Notes under the pieces: model-generated
Databases searched by the model: none
What the model was told of the DNA's origin: nothing
The model's input: the letters and a program-made list of their open reading frames with translations, nothing else
Shown here: one piece after another, positions 11,095 to 23,457 of the stretch
Layout of the letters: every line of letters begins with the position of its first letter
Position numbering within the stretch: position 1 is the first letter of the stretch
Source: Halichoerus grypus
Lineage: Eukaryota > Chordata > Mammalia > Carnivora > Phocidae
NCBI RefSeq assembly: GCF_964656455.1
Contig: NC_135717.1
Location: 152,013,793-152,077,792 of the forward strand
DNA: 64,000 bases
Reading direction: 5' to 3'
Program-made: the position numbers and the translations under genes

Positions 11095-11275
11095 TATGCT
11101 TTTCATTCTTTGCATCTCAACTTAGATCAAACTTCCCTCTTTAAAACTTCTCCATGACTTCCTCAAATTGGGCTTATGTGCCCCCCATATGTCCCCATGG
11201 AACCCCAAACTTACCCTACCAAGGCTCTTAACACCATGTATTGTAATTGCCTGTTTATTCCTTTATATCCCTCAT
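11095..11275 (+). mobile_element. Possible L2 fragment, sense
   Basis: Phrases such as TTAAAACTTCTCCATGACTT, CCTACCAAGGCTCTTAACAC and ATGTATTGTAATTGCCTG resemble the L2 3' region, but divergence is high and I would not insist on it. Confidence 0.35.
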
Positions 11276-13639
11276 CCCATCCCTCACCACCCCCACCCCC
11301 CATTGTCGCCTCTTCACCTCCAACCCCCAGGTGACAAGCTTTAGGAGAGACAAGCACAATGTACTGACTTTGATAAATAATAAAAATGCTGGTGTGATTT
11401 TTCAGGCACAACTTTGTTCTGGGTGCCTGTAGTTTGGAGGTCATGATGGCCAGGTCTAGGAGATCAGCATCGTTTTCTTGCCTTCCTCTGTATTACACAT
11501 TGGCCCACAGATAAAATTAGAAAATGGGGTGCTGTATCAGTGAGCACACATGCCAAAACAAAATTTATAATGTAGACAAGGGGGAAGGGAACATTCTGGA
11601 AGCCCTCAATAGCTCACAGTTCATACTCAGGGAGAAAGAATTTTTTAAACAACTGAAGAAGCCATGAAGTCACAGCTCATAAGCACTGCAATCATTGGTA
11701 ACTGCCACTCCTGTGAACGTGGCCAAGTCCGTCACTGAAGGCTAAAGTTCTTGATGAGGGAGCTTCAGGTTGGATACCATTTCCAGCTGTATAATTCTCT
11801 CCCCTTCAAGAAAACGGGTCAAAGGCAGTAAGCAAGAAGAGCATTATCACAGGAGTAACCCTGAGTCCTCGTCAACTTATACAGAAACAGGAATCATTTA
11901 TGTACTTGGTGCCTCCCAGTTTATCATGTCCATCATGGCAAGAGAAAGTCAGGTCTAGAGCTGTAGCTCCCCCAATATCTTGATAGGGGACAGCTCACGC
12001 AGGGCAAGTTTCTGGGGCCCATATATTCTATTCAATTCCACTTTCCAATAAGAAAAAAACAAAAACAAAAACCTCCGTAATGACAAAGACTACCAAAGCA
12101 AAAATTCAAAAAAAAAAAAAAAAAAATGAGTTAAATCAAGGAGAGCAGCAATTGAAAAGCCCGAGCGACTCAAGGCAGATGTGTGGTGCACTGATGACAA
12201 AGACCCTTCGTGAATACAATGGGAAGTCCAACCATCTGCCTGGATATGTGCACATAAAAGGAGAGTTTCCAACGCTGACAAGTATTGCATATGAGTAAGC
12301 TATCTGAGTGGAATAGTCCACGAATGCAACACAAAATATGAATACCTAAGTTTAGAAATCTTTCATAAACTCACTTATTCACTAATAAGTGAGCTGTAGT
12401 ATATAATAGTGAACACCCAGGAACTCTAGAATAGGAAGGTCTCCCATTGTCTGATTAATTCATTCAATGCCCATCAGATGGATCCCTTCAGACCTTACAC
12501 AGACCATGGGGTGTACCTTGAGAAACACTGCAACAGGACAATTACCCAATCTACTATAAATGTTAGCTCCTAATACAACTAACTGCTTTTGAGAAGGATA
12601 AAAAATATGAACAGGCCCAGGGAGCTTATAAGCTAGTAGGCATTCAATAAATATTTAGAGAAATCACATATTAGAGATCAAAGGAATGTAAATTACTAGT
12701 ATTTTTGGAAAGAATGAAAATGTTTTCATTATATGCAGTATTTCATGTGCAGTACTGAGAATAAATACAATCCTTTCAACACTCTGGTCTCAAGATTTAT
12801 TTTACTGTATCTAAAACCCAGCGACCTGTATCAGTAAGTCATTAACACGTGCAAGATAAACTGCAATGGGAATAGCATCTTGGAGATCAGGTATGAGTCT
12901 GCAGTAATAAAACAGGCCCGAAGTCTGGGTTTCCAGTCAATTCGGCAACATGTGTGGATAAGCATGAACCATCAATCTATAATATGCTCAAGGCTCGGGA
13001 ATACATGCATCAGTTAATACGTGGAAGTAGCTGTAAAACACTGAAATTTGATCCAGACCTTTATGTCTTGTACACCTGCTATGAAAATATCTACAGTAAG
13101 AGAAAATCAGATCCAGTGAATAATTCACAACACAAATTTTCTCGTGTGGGTGGGAGGTAATCGGTGTTTGCCTTTGTCTCGTTTTATTTGCGGAAATCCA
13201 CAGCTATAACACAGACTCCTTTCTAAAATGGCAAACCAAAGATTCTAAGCTAGCAACAGGCAACTGCAGAGCTGATATAAATTTGCTGGTTGCCTATAGT
13301 ACTACCAAAACGTACGGCGGGCTATAGGAAACTCTTTTCTTTGTCGTTGCCTTTCTTTTTCTTTTCTCAGGGCAGGCTGTAAACAGATGGTAAATCATGC
13401 AACACCATGGAACCTGAGAAATAATGCAAGGATACTTTTAGCATCATCCATCAGAATATGCAAGTTTTGCTTTTCTACCCAAAACTGTTGGACCTGTATC
13501 CCTGACCTTGGTGCCTATGACCTCATTTATTTTTTTTTTTTTTTTTCAGAGAACCTTGAAGATCAGAGGACCGCGGAATGAGAGCAGGAGCCAGAAGAAT
13601 GGGTGTATTAATCATGTTTTTAGACTTTCTGTATCTTGT
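11276..13639. other. Unassigned sequence, mainly unique
   Basis: No gene is supported. Poly(A)-rich spots lie near 12051-12127 and a T-tract near 13529-13547. A fragment near 12495-12535 ending TTGAGAAACACTG hints at a decayed hAT terminus. The scattered 60-70 codon frames have no domain. Confidence 0.4.
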
Positions 13640-14108
13640 GATGTTTTGACACTTGGGGGGACCTTAAGGACCCAGGGGAGAATGCTAGCTAATTCCTAAA
13701 GATAATATCTGACTTCTGATCACAACTTTCCTGTGCAAACCCATCAATCCTGAGTCCACATCCCCTAAGCATCTCCTTTATCTAACTCTCACACACCAAG
13801 CCAATATTCCTCTTCCCTAAATCATCTTATGGCCAGGTACCAGGCAACTAGAGACCTCCCTTATAATCCAAATGCCAAGGGAATTATTCAAGCTAGCCAA
13901 TCTTAGCTGTTGACTCTGCCTTACTTTACCTTTTCTGCAGAAACCCCAACAAAGTCATTGGCCTAGGCTTTCCTCTTGCTCCTTTCTGCCTCCTGACCAA
14001 ACCTGGTGCTTCTCTTGTGGCCCTGCATGACATGGCATGCCCCCTCTGAGGAACTGTAAGTAATAAATTCTTCTTTCAATGGTATTGGCTTCTCCATGTT
14101 GTCACTCA
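13640..14108 (+). mobile_element. Candidate solo LTR of an endogenous retrovirus
   Basis: The segment has LTR-like organisation: a C-rich, CpG-poor U3-like stretch, a GCATGACATGGCATGCCCCC block, then a polyadenylation signal in AAGTAATAAATTCTTC (about 14058-14073), and a short 3' piece with GGTATTGGCTTCTCC before a possible CA end near 14108. Phrases such as GATCACAACTTTCCTGTGC look like class I ERV LTRs. I found no target duplication and no internal retroviral genes. The 5' edge is a guess at a TG dinucleotide. Confidence 0.4.
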
Positions 14109-14222
14109 GTCACCTCCACAAACTGGAATCCCATGGGTACAAATGAGACCATGGCCTTTCATAGTCATTTTTTGGGACATGCTTGCCTGGCCTCAAGTCT
14201 GGCTTAGAAATGATCTACTTTC

Positions 14223-14414
14223 TTTCTTTCTTTTTTTTTTTTAAGATTTCATTTATTTATTTATTTGAGAAAGAGCATGAGTGGGCAAAGGGCAGAGGGA
14301 GAAGCAGGCTCCCCGCTGAGCAGGGAGCCCGATGCAGGGCTCAATCCCAGGACTCTGGGATCATGACCTGAGCCAGAGGCAGATGCTTAACCGACTGAGC
14401 CACCCAGGTGCCCC
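14223..14414 (-). mobile_element. SINEC, antisense, perfect 18-bp TSD
   Basis: T-tract, AAGATTTCATTTATTTATTT, GCTGAGCAGGGAGCCCGATG, GATCATGACCTGAGCCAGAG and GCCACCCAGGTGCCCC. It has the full-length head (CTTAACCGACTGAGCC). TSD TAGAAATGATCTACTTTC at 14205-14222 and 14415-14432 is exact. Confidence 0.95.
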
Positions 14415-14696
14415 TAGAAATGATCTACTTTCAACAAGACATCACGAGTGACTATAACACAAAGCCCAGGATGGGAGCCAGGCACTCTCTTCATCTCTGC
14501 CTATATCCATGATGATGCATGGGGAAGCACACTCTCTTATTGACTTTCTATCATGGCACCAAAGTCCAGAAAGCTTGTGTGACCTACTGAAAAAAGTAGG
14601 AATGCAGGTCTGTAGAGAAAGGGAAAAAGTAGAGCCCTGCTCTCCTGATTCCTCCTTTGGAGCAACCAGAATAACACCACCAATGATGATGATAGC

Positions 14697-14943
14697 TGTG
14701 AACATGTATTCACTGAGTGCCTGGCTCTGTGCCCAATGTTTTACATGCACCATCTCATTGAACCCTCACAACAAGGCTATGAGGTAAGTGTTATCATTAT
14801 CTCATTTTAGAGATGAGAACTTAGAGATGAAGATCACTGGTCCAAGGGCACATATCTGGTAACTGGTGACCTGGGACCAGACAAACCAACTCTAAACCAT
14901 AGCCCAGGCTCTAAACCCCTACTCTGTACTATATCTGTCAAGG
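14697..14943 (-). mobile_element. MIR SINE, near full length, antisense
   Basis: Plus-strand landmarks: CACTGAGTGCCTGGCTCTGT, TTTTACATGCACCATCTCAT, CCCTCACAACAAGGCTATGA, TTATCTCATTTTAGAGATGA, and AACCATAGCCCAGGCTCTAA. This is the reverse complement of the MIR consensus from its 3' end back toward its tRNA-like head. Confidence 0.8.
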
Positions 14944-15325
14944 CTGAACGAGGTTCCATCTCCCCCATGACACCGAATTCAAGAGCACAATTCTTTTTGT
15001 GAATGAAACATCAGTCTGAAAACCTCAACCGCTGGTTGGCATCTCCAACTGACTGGTGGATGGTGCCATATTGCCTTCCAAACCAAACATACTTTTGATA
15101 GATATTCACAAGCAGGGCCAGCTCCGGCAACATTGTGAAATAGGCAACCCTCTTGATTTGTGGTGATGGCTTTTCCTAGAATTCAGTGCTCTCACAATCA
15201 TTGCAGATGAACCAGATGACTCCACTCCCAACATTGTCTTCTGTGGTCCATGCCTTAGGCTCCAAATTATTTCCTTGTATCTCTAAACCCATCAGAATTC
15301 CCATTCCCTTTTTTTGAAATCCATC

Positions 15326-15425
15326 AAAGGTTCTAGATTCAAATGGACCTGGGTTCTAATTCTAGCTGTATAGCTTTTAGCTGTGTGACCTCGATCTCCA
15401 CTTTCCTCATCTATAAAACTGCCAT
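15326..15425 (+). mobile_element. MIR SINE fragment, sense
   Basis: TTCAAATGGACCTGGGTTCT, AGCTGTGTGACCTCGATCTC and TCCTCATCTATAAAACTGCC match the sense MIR core. Confidence 0.7.
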
Positions 15426-15919
15426 GGTAGCATGGACTTCCTCCGCTTTTTTTATAAAGATAAAAATGATACATCATATGTGCTGTGCCAAGATCAATTT
15501 TTATCATGTCATTGATGCTCTATAATGATAGTTCAGTCATGAGGAATAGTTCCCCAATTTTCATATGTATTATTTCAATATAAAGTAATAACATTGGTTT
15601 CTAGAGCCACAAAAGCATCAGCCTCTTCACAGGGTAGACAAATTTCACAAAGATGGCTTAATAAGCCAGCCATAAAAGTAAGCACTGACCTAGCATATCT
15701 GCTAGGAATTCAAAAGAAATACAGGGAGTTCTGATAAAACCAGACAATGGAATAAATGAAAATTAAGCAATGGATCTAAGAAGAGAATGCAGTCTATTTT
15801 GCAATTTTGCCAAATGTCTGCAGCTCTCATGTCATAAAACTCTAGAAAGAATGTTTTTAAATACATTCAGGAGAACTGATACAGGGAAAAAGCAGGAAAG
15901 CAATCATCATAAGACAGAA

Positions 15920-16062
15920 GCCTTCATCTCTGCTCTGCCACTTGTTGGCCATGTGATCTTGGATATGTCACTTGATCTCTACGGATGTTAATTTCCTTCT
16001 CTGTAAAATGAGAGTGTTGGACCAGATAGTCCTGGAGATTTCTTTCAGTTGTACCATTCTAT
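15920..16062 (+). mobile_element. MIR-family fragment (MIR3/MIRc-like), sense
   Basis: GCTCTGCCACTTGTTGGCCA, TGTGATCTTGGATATGTCAC and TTCTCTGTAAAATGAGAGTG are MIR core. The downstream GGACCAGATAGTCCTGGAGA and CCATTCTATGA are typical of the MIR3-like tail. Confidence 0.65.
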
Positions 16063-16184
16063 GAGGTGATGAGTCTGACTTTACCATTGTCCCTCCCCTT
16101 GTTCTCTAGAGATACTGTTACCACATTAATTGCTATTGCCCCCAAATAACATCACATAGCAGAGTCCAGTCACGCAGAGGAATT

Positions 16185-16300
16185 CCAGGCACTGTGACTG
16201 TGAATTCTAATCCCTCTTGGGTCACACCATCATTGAATGACCTTGGGCAAGGCATGTAACTTCAGCTAACTGCCTCAGATTCCTCACCAGACAAAAACCT
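16185..16300 (+). mobile_element. MIR SINE fragment, sense
   Basis: GAATGACCTTGGGCAAGGCA followed by AACTTCAGCTAACTGCCTCA and GATTCCTCACCAG is a diverged sense MIR core. Confidence 0.55.
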
Positions 16301-16764
16301 CAAGGGATTTACGGGATAAATTTCCCACTCCTTGCACTCCACAAGCTGCCCTCCAAATGCCTTTACAATACTCACCTTGGGACCACCCCTGACAAATCAT
16401 GAAATTGGGCTGTTTCCCTGAATAATTTTCAATCGTGGTATGTCCCCACTTCCATCACAGAAGCCTATTTGTCCCTATTCAAACCGTAACCATCTTTCAA
16501 GGGAGGTTAAATTTAGATAAAAACTTAAAAGACTGAAAAATTGGTCAAATTTGTGATAAACTCAAGGCTAGGAAGGAGAGCTAATTTACATTATACAAAA
16601 TAACCACCATGATTTCAATAGGCTGAAATAGAGAGAGGAAACCAAAGAGATTTAATGCCAACTTTCAGCAAATATTTTTGAGCAGATGTGTCTTAGAATA
16701 GGATTGTGCTATAATCCCTGCCCTAAATGTAATGGACAAGAAGTTCAATATTTCTTTAATAATA

Positions 16765-16845
16765 ATAAAATAATGATCGCCATTTATTGTGCAAATACTA
16801 TATTTTAGGGATTATGCCAAGGGCATTACACACCATGTCCATTAG
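16765..16845 (-). mobile_element. MIR 3' fragment, antisense
   Basis: Plus-strand text AATAATGATCGCCATTTATT, GTGCAAATACTATATTTTAG and GGGCATTACACACCATGTCC resembles the reverse complement of the MIR 3' end. Short and diverged. Confidence 0.45.
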
Positions 16846-16849
16846 AATG

Positions 16850-17112
16850 TTTTCAGCCATAAGTTAGAGTACCCAATTAAAAGAGCTTAAGCAGTAGGAG
16901 TTTTCTATCTTATAGCCATTGTTAGTGAAGTGGCTGGTTCCAGGTTTAGTTGATTAAGCAGCATAACAACATCATGGAAGATCCATCCTCCAACTCTGCC
17001 ATTCTTGGCAGAGTGGGCAACATCTCTCCTTGTGGTTGCACAATGGCTACAATGATTCCAGGGGCCACTCAACATATAGAAAAATGCACCTCCTATGACT
17101 TTCTATTGTTTA
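16850..17112 (+). mobile_element. Old interspersed repeat, family not named (copy 1)
   Basis: Contains CAGCCATAAGTTAGAGTACC, AAAAGAGCTTAAGCAGTAGG, GGCTGGTTCCAGGTTTAG, CATAACAACATCATGGAAGA and GTTGCACAATGGCTACAATG. The same ordered pattern recurs at 62380-62640 and 63745-63930: own-base AGTAACAG-like start, GGCTTAAGCA, CTGGTTCCAGG, AATGTCATCA, CACAATGGCTGC. I recognise the pattern as widespread in mammals but cannot assign a family with confidence. Confidence 0.5.
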
Positions 17113-17359
17113 GGAAAACCCTACCCAGAAGGTCCCTACAATTTCCCTCACATCTTATTGTCTAGGATGAAATCACTTACCCATACCTAAATCAAAGGCA
17201 AGGGGAATGAGGCTGCCAATACCATCTTAGAAAAATCATGATTCACCCCTGGCTCACCTTCCTCGAACACATGGAATAGTGTGACCACCTTCCCAAACAA
17301 ACCTTTCCACAGGCAAAGAGAAGGATTGGGCTGGGAAATGGCAATTATACAGATAATCA

Positions 17360-17522
17360 ACAGTGTTTGCTATGCATACATTATCATTTTAATAAATCAG
17401 CTTCTAATGAGTTATTATGTTTATTTTATAGATGATAAACTAAGGCTCAGAGAAGTCAAGTAAGTAAATTGCCCACAGTCACATAGCTAGAAGTTGGGAA
17501 ATCCTGTGTTCTTAATCACCAT
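17360..17522 (-). mobile_element. MIR SINE, antisense
   Basis: TTATTTTATAGATGATAAAC, TAAGGCTCAGAGAAGTCAAG, GCCCACAGTCACATAGCTAG and CTGTGTTCTTAATCACCATA are the reverse complement of the MIR core and head. Confidence 0.75.
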
Positions 17523-17524
17523 AT

Positions 17525-17698
17525 TGATGGTTCTGAAATGTCAATGTATGGAAAACATCAAGAGAGTTAGTGAAAATGAGGATTTCTGGACTCCACACCC
17601 AGAGATTCTGATCCAGTTGTCTAGGGTAGGAGCCCTCATTCTTCATTTTTAACAGTCTCAGTTAATTTGATACAGGGGATCTATGAACCACATTTTGA
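17525..17698. mobile_element. hAT-type (MER5/MER20-like) fragment
   Basis: GATTTCTGGACTCCACACCC, AGAGATTCTGATCCAGTTGT and TTCTTCATTTTTAACAG form the central pattern of MER5-like non-autonomous hAT elements, ending in CTATGAACCACATTTTGAG. The subfamily is uncertain. Confidence 0.55.
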
Positions 17699-17738
17699 GA
17701 GAGAGAGAGGGAGAGAGAGAGAGGGAGAGAGAGAGAGA
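17697..17738. repeat. (GA)n / (GAGAGG)n microsatellite
   Basis: About 42 bp of uninterrupted purine GA and GG units, immediately after the hAT fragment. Likely length-variable. Confidence 0.9.
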
Positions 17739-17739
17739 A

Positions 17740-20700
17740 CGTGATTAGCTATCACTTAGGCAGAGGTCTGATTTTTTTAAAAAGCCCTGATTTTCTGGAA
17801 GCCCCAGACTCACCATCAAACAAAAGCTATTGTCTACACAGGCCAGGCTCTATCTGATGTCTTTGTCTGGCTCACTAATTTAAGATGGATGTAAATAAAA
17901 CAGGAGGGGAACAAGGTTCAAGAGGAACTTCTAAAAGTTCAGTCTTTTAAGTAGCCACTGAGGAAAATGGGAAGGTTTAGAGTGGAGGATAGTCAACTCT
18001 TTGGCTTAGAGGAGAGAGGAAGCCGTCATAAACCCTCAAATATAGGCTAGGCTGTCACATGTAAAGGATGCTCAGAGGTAGAATCAATGATCAGAAATCA
18101 CGAAGAGGCTCATTTTGCTTTATTATAAGAAAGAACAGTCTAATAATTAACACTGTGCAACAATGCAAAGGACTCTGCCTCATTCAAGCAGAAGTTGGCT
18201 GACCCATGTCTGACACAGATACTGCAGAAGGGATTCCTCAATTGAAAGAAAGGCTAAGTAGATGGCTCCTAAGACAGACTGTTGTCCTCTGATCTCATTC
18301 TCTGCAACTGACTTGTGTTAGATTTTTACTATAGTCATTTCTGTTGAACACATTGGAGTGCAATTTAACTTCTATTTTAATTTTGTTGATATTTGTTTTA
18401 TTAATATAATTAATATAGAATTATTGTATTAACACAACATATTAATAGTAATATATTGGTTCATAAATATATTAATAAAACTTCTATTTTAAATTTCTAT
18501 TTCAATTTCTAAATGTGTAATTTATTTAAAATTTTAAATTGTTTAAAATGAAAAAAATTAAATTTATAAATGTCCTGTTTTCCCAAGTGGATGAGACATG
18601 TTTGGTCCTTCTTTGTGTCTTTATGGCATCTAACTCATAACCATGCTTATCATAGGTACTTAATACAGAGTTGGCAAATGAAAAAGGATGGCCTAGAATG
18701 GCAGGTGAGCACATCCAGATATAACACTGCACAAGATGAGTAGTGAGTAACTTTTAATATTTCTGCCCTTCTTACTCTTTGGGCACTGAGCATTGAGGTT
18801 ATATTTGCAATATGTATCCTCCTCTCTAACCATCATTGATTGGGCCAGAAGTTAACACATGCTGATAATTTCTTAAAACGTGGGTGTACTTTTAAAATGC
18901 AAACTCAGAAGCATGTTCTACTGAAAAAGAATGAAGCCAGTGAGAGACAAAGAGTGAGTTCCCTGGCTTCTCAACTCCTGGATCCCAAGTTCTTCCTGAG
19001 GGTCAAGTTTCAATGTGGCCTTGGTCTCTGTGAGAAACTTCTGTGTCTTCATAAAATTCCTTCCTTCTTTTCCTTTTTTCCTTCCCTCCCTCTCTCTTTT
19101 ACCACCTTTTTTCTTTCTAATTCTACAGAAGTTTAATTGGTTTTTTGTTCATTTCAGCCAGAATCTTGAATCCAAATAAATTTGTCTCCAGCCTTGCTGT
19201 TGAGGTGACTGATGACAATACCCCATGTTCTGACAACTCCAGGAAAGCTGAGAATTTAGAGAGCTCAGATAAAGAGAGAACACCTGCATGCTGCCAAATA
19301 GTTTGGAGAGTTTGAGATCAGCACTACTTCAGGCTGATTTCCTTACCACTCCAACCTTGAATCTGCAGGGACACCAAAGCTCCTAGGAAGACCTCACTGC
19401 CAGACCACAAACATCCTTAGAGTACAAACCCCTCCCCCCGACCTCTCCCCCCCACCCAACAACAGGAATGATGAGATAGGAAACAACCTCTAGTACAATG
19501 AGGCAAGACCACTCAAATGAAAGATGGGAATATTTGGGGGTATCGGTAACGCCCTTGTGGCACAAAGAGTTTCTCCAGGCAACATTTTCGGGTCTGCCTA
19601 AGGCAATGTATCTGTAAGGTAAAAACAGCTTTTCAAAATCACCTTTATCAGTGAGTACTCACGTGAACTTCATACTTCGGTTTTGTGGCAAAATTGTTTC
19701 CCAATATGCATGTGTTTTCCTCACTTTGTACCCCATGGCTATTAGGCAGAACGTGTTGATGTCACGTTGACATAGTCACTGAAAAACAGTGCCTGAACGA
19801 ATCCAGATGACACTTCCAAAACCCCCAGTTTCAGCGTGAATGGAAAAGCAGCACTGGCTGTACATGAGGGGCCGTGGGAGATGGGCAGGAGCAGAGTAGG
19901 CAGGGAGATCGTTGAGAATTTTTATGTTTTTCTCTCCTGCAGCGATGATCTCTCTTATGTTGGCCAAAGTTAGCCAGTCATGAACACATGGGTGCTAAGA
20001 AAGACCTGCTGCTTTCTGGCTTTCCTAATCCTTGGTCTTACTTAAAGCCCAAGACACTTGGAGACCTTCTCCCATGGGTCCTTTGCATCCTCCTTACCAC
20101 TTTTTGATTTTTTTTCCCAGGTGTAGTCCCACCTGTGTTCAGTCTTCTCGGGTTCCCTTAGGAAAGGAATCACAGCTCAATGATTTTCACATTGTAGACT
20201 GAAATCTCCCTGTTGCCCAGGGCTTAAGAAACAAAATTTTCAGTGTGTCTTGGCAGTGATTGTCCCTACTCCTATAAAATGACTCCTCATTACTGCCTTG
20301 TGGATGCTGAACTGGTTGCACGTCTGAGTAGGTGCTTTTACCATGAACACTTCTCATCAAATTTGGCCTAAGAAGTTGAGCTGGCTTCCCTTGATCTACT
20401 TTCTTAGTTAAGTGAATTCAGATTTTATCGCTGACGTGGTCTTTATAAAATATTTTTTTAAACCCTAGAATCCTGTCAAGGTATATGCACTGTGGTGGTA
20501 TCATGTTTGAAAATTTTCTATTTCCATTCTTCTTTTTATCAGCTGGCATTCTTTTGTTTTCTTTTCCCCCATTACCATCATTATTCTTTTAGATGCTCAA
20601 ATTGACCCAAATTGGTCCAAAGGGAGCCAGTATAATCTAGTTTCTGTATCATTTTGATATTGTCCCATTGGTCTTTGAGCATTTATTTTCTAGCACAAGT

Positions 20701-21190
20701 TAATCTAGGCCACCTTGTACTTTTTTTTCTGTCTCAGACCCTAGAATCAACTATTTCTCCAAGGAGCCCTGTTCTTTTCAATAAAGAATGATATTTAGAA
20801 ACCAAGATCTATCTCCTAGGTGTGCTCATTGCTAGTGGGATGTAATGTATCCAGACCTTTCAGTACACAGAACTAAGGAATATATTTGTTCAAGAAATCA
20901 TGAGTTCTTACTGATACCTCCAATTCAAATCCAATATCATACAAATCTTCCTCTGTTTCTCCTATTTTATATTTTTATCTTCCCCCACATTGAGAACCTC
21001 AGTTTCTAAAAAGTTTAAGATATTTTCTCATTTGCTATATGCTTCAATACACTCAAAATAATCTCAATATTATTTACCAATACCACCACAAATAAATCTA
21101 AGTAAAATGAAATATTTTTTAAAGTTCTTTCTGTTCAAAGAATATTTTCTACAAAAGTATATTAACAATGTGCCTGAATTAATTCCTTTT
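17740..21190. other. Unassigned sequence, SINEC-free
   Basis: I recognise no gene and no clear dispersed repeat across about 3.4 kb apart from the AT-rich block listed separately. A pyrimidine-rich tract lies at about 19058-19100. Frames of 60-98 codons (for example 18840-19136) end in low-complexity text and have no domain. Confidence 0.45.
18358..18570. repeat. AT-rich low-complexity block
   Basis: Dominated by ATTAAT, TTTTAA and ATATTAAT words. The phrase AACTTCTATTTTAA occurs near 18368 and again near 18480, a weak internal duplication. It could act as unstructured or matrix-attachment-like DNA, but that is speculative. Confidence 0.7.
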
Positions 21191-22015
21191 TTTTTTCTGT
21201 TATACTTGAGATATCATTTGATATGCAGTTAAGTTCATTTGTTTCTGTTTATATTCAGTTTTAATGCTTGCCCTATTTATTCTTTGGAATTAGCTTTATT
21301 TTTTAAATGTGTAGTTTTTACATGGTTCAAAAGTCAAAACTGTATAAAAATATAAACTCAGAGAAATCTTATTCACATTCCTATCCTTTCTACCCCAGTT
21401 GCCTCCAACCCTCTTAGGTGGCTACTTTTATTAATTTATAGATTATCCTTAATATTTTTATTTTTGCAAATCTCTCTCTCTCTTTTATTATTACTTTTTA
21501 TTTTGATATTTAAGAAGGTTTCTATTTTTACTGTGGTAGTTACCTTTATACTACTACTTTGTATTTTTTAATGGTCATAATTCCCCTTTTCCTTACATGG
21601 GCTTCTAAAATTGGTTTAGATCTTTAACTAGTATCTTTCGACCCCCACTTATTACCTACATGCCAATCGGTGGTTTTATGTTACTTCCCTTTCTCCCTTT
21701 CTCTTCTCCAATATTTTCAGTTGTGCTATTTCTAATTTAGAAAAATGTGCAATATTTACAGGCTATTCTTCCAACTTTGTTCCCATCTTTGTTCCAATCT
21801 TAGACCTCGAGTTAAATATAGTCAGTGCTCATCAGCAGCAGTTTTGTTGCTATTTCCTCAATTATCTCCTAGTGGGATGCAGTTCATCATCTAGCAGACT
21901 GCTTGGGATGAGATTATGATTACATATATTCTGATTTCTTGCATGTTTCAAACTCTTTGCCTATAATCTTGATATTTAACGGACAGTGGGGCTAGATAAC
22001 ACAGGCTTGTTTTTA
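21191..22015. other. Unassigned, possible old L1-derived sequence
   Basis: T-rich text with ACATGGTTCAAAAGTCAAAA, AAACTGTATAAAAATATAAA and CCCAGTTGCCTCCAACCCTC resembles antisense LINE 3' UTR patterns seen in old L1 families. It is too degraded for a firm call. Confidence 0.35.
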
Positions 22016-22382
22016 AAAGTGGGAATGGAAACATTTCAAGCAATCAACAACCAAAGATTAATTAAGTAAATAAGTTATGCTCCGTTAAATAATGGAACCC
22101 CGGTCCACCCAGCCAGCTTACATGCTACCACTGCTGTGGAAAAGTAGGAAACGATAAATAAACCTGGAATGGCCAGATTTGTTTTTAAAGTACAAGGGTG
22201 CTGTAAGTGTGGGTATGATGTATGCTTAGCAAAAAGCAGGTCAGAGATACATTTAAAAATTAGCAGTGATTTTCTCTGATTGGTAGAATTACTGGTGATT
22301 TTTAGATCCTTCTTTGTGCTTTTTTTTAATTGTTCCAGTTGTACCACTTGTGGGATTGGAGAGAATACATTTTTTTTTTTTA
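22016..22382 (+). mobile_element. L1 3' end, sense, old
   Basis: Landmarks: TTAATTAAGTAAATAAGTTA, CGTTAAATAATGGAA, CTTACATGCTACCACTGCTG, AGTGATTTTCTCTGATTGGT, GAATTACTGGTGATTTTTAG and TTCTTTGTGCTTTTTTTTAA. This follows the order of an L1MC/L1ME-like 3' UTR (a TGGTTAAATAAATTATGG stretch, then TCTCTGGGTGGTGGGATTA). Non-coding. Confidence 0.6.
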
Positions 22383-23154
22383 AAGCAAGGCAAAGTTCTA
22401 AAGTTTTTAAGGTTTATTTTTAATGTGTTGGTTTTAATCGATACCACAAGCCACGGGATACCAAAGAAAGGGCAGCATGATCTAATTAGCAAGCTCAGGA
22501 CAGTCTAGACGGGTCTCAGGGCTCTGCCTGTGCTAGGTACTTAATCAATGTTGACTGGTGATTAAGAAAACTAAAATCAGTTGGTTCTGAGCAGAGCCAT
22601 TTGGGGCAGTAGTCTTAATGTGTCTGAGTCAAGCCCCTGCCTCCCAGGATTGTGAGGAGGATGAAATGAAGTGGGATATATGTAACACTCTCAGTCTGCT
22701 GTCTGGCATATCGTTCTCCTATCACTTCATCTAGAAGGGAAATATAGATTATTAGTACCTTGTTCTCAATAACTAATGGGGATGTATTCAGATTTACTTA
22801 CTCTGAAGAATATCAAAACAAAATGGACAGATAGCCAGTATATATATATATTTTTAAAAAAAAAAAAAGCTCAAGGCAGCCAATGAGAGTGTTACAGAGA
22901 AACTCAGAGAGGAAGAGAAAGCTCAGAGAGCATACACAGAGCAAAAAGCAAGCTAGAAACTCTTTAGAAATCATTAGAAATTGCAGTAGTTAGGGCTTTT
23001 AAGTAAGAGTGGAGGAAACCTGTGTCCCTAAATCATAACCGTGTTGTTATAATAAAAGAAGTAAATGGAGTATACACCTGCTTTGTTAAGTAATCATTAC
23101 AGGATAGTGAACTCATCACAGGTCTTCCAACCGCTTCCCCCAGTGGAGCTGACC
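22383..23154. other. Unassigned sequence
   Basis: No recognised gene or repeat. A (TA)n run passes into an A-tract at about 22838-22868. Confidence 0.4.
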
Positions 23155-23283
23155 AAGAACAGCACCCCAGAGCAACTGAGTCAGAATCCGAATGTGAAAT
23201 GCCAGGCCTAAAAGCTTCTTTAAAACATCTCTTTAAGTGATTATGATGATTATTAGCTGGGTTTAGGAGCCACTGGCCTATAT
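23155..23283. mobile_element. MER5-like hAT fragment
   Basis: CAACTGAGTCAGAATCCGAA, CCAGGCCTAAAAGCTTCTTT and TTTAGGAGCCACTGGCC resemble the second half of a MER5A copy ending at its terminal repeat. Diverged. Confidence 0.45.
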
Positions 23284-23457
23284 ACATGGGACCACCATCC
23301 ATTCCATCTACCAGGACAGTCCCAGAGTAAATATTATAGGAGTCCCCTCCTGGTACAAAAATCTCTCAAGAGGTAAACGTTATGTGCTCTCCTACCTGGA
23401 CCTCAGCCTCTTGAAGGCACTCTTGGTGAAGGCGGATTCACCCCTATAGGGATGGCC

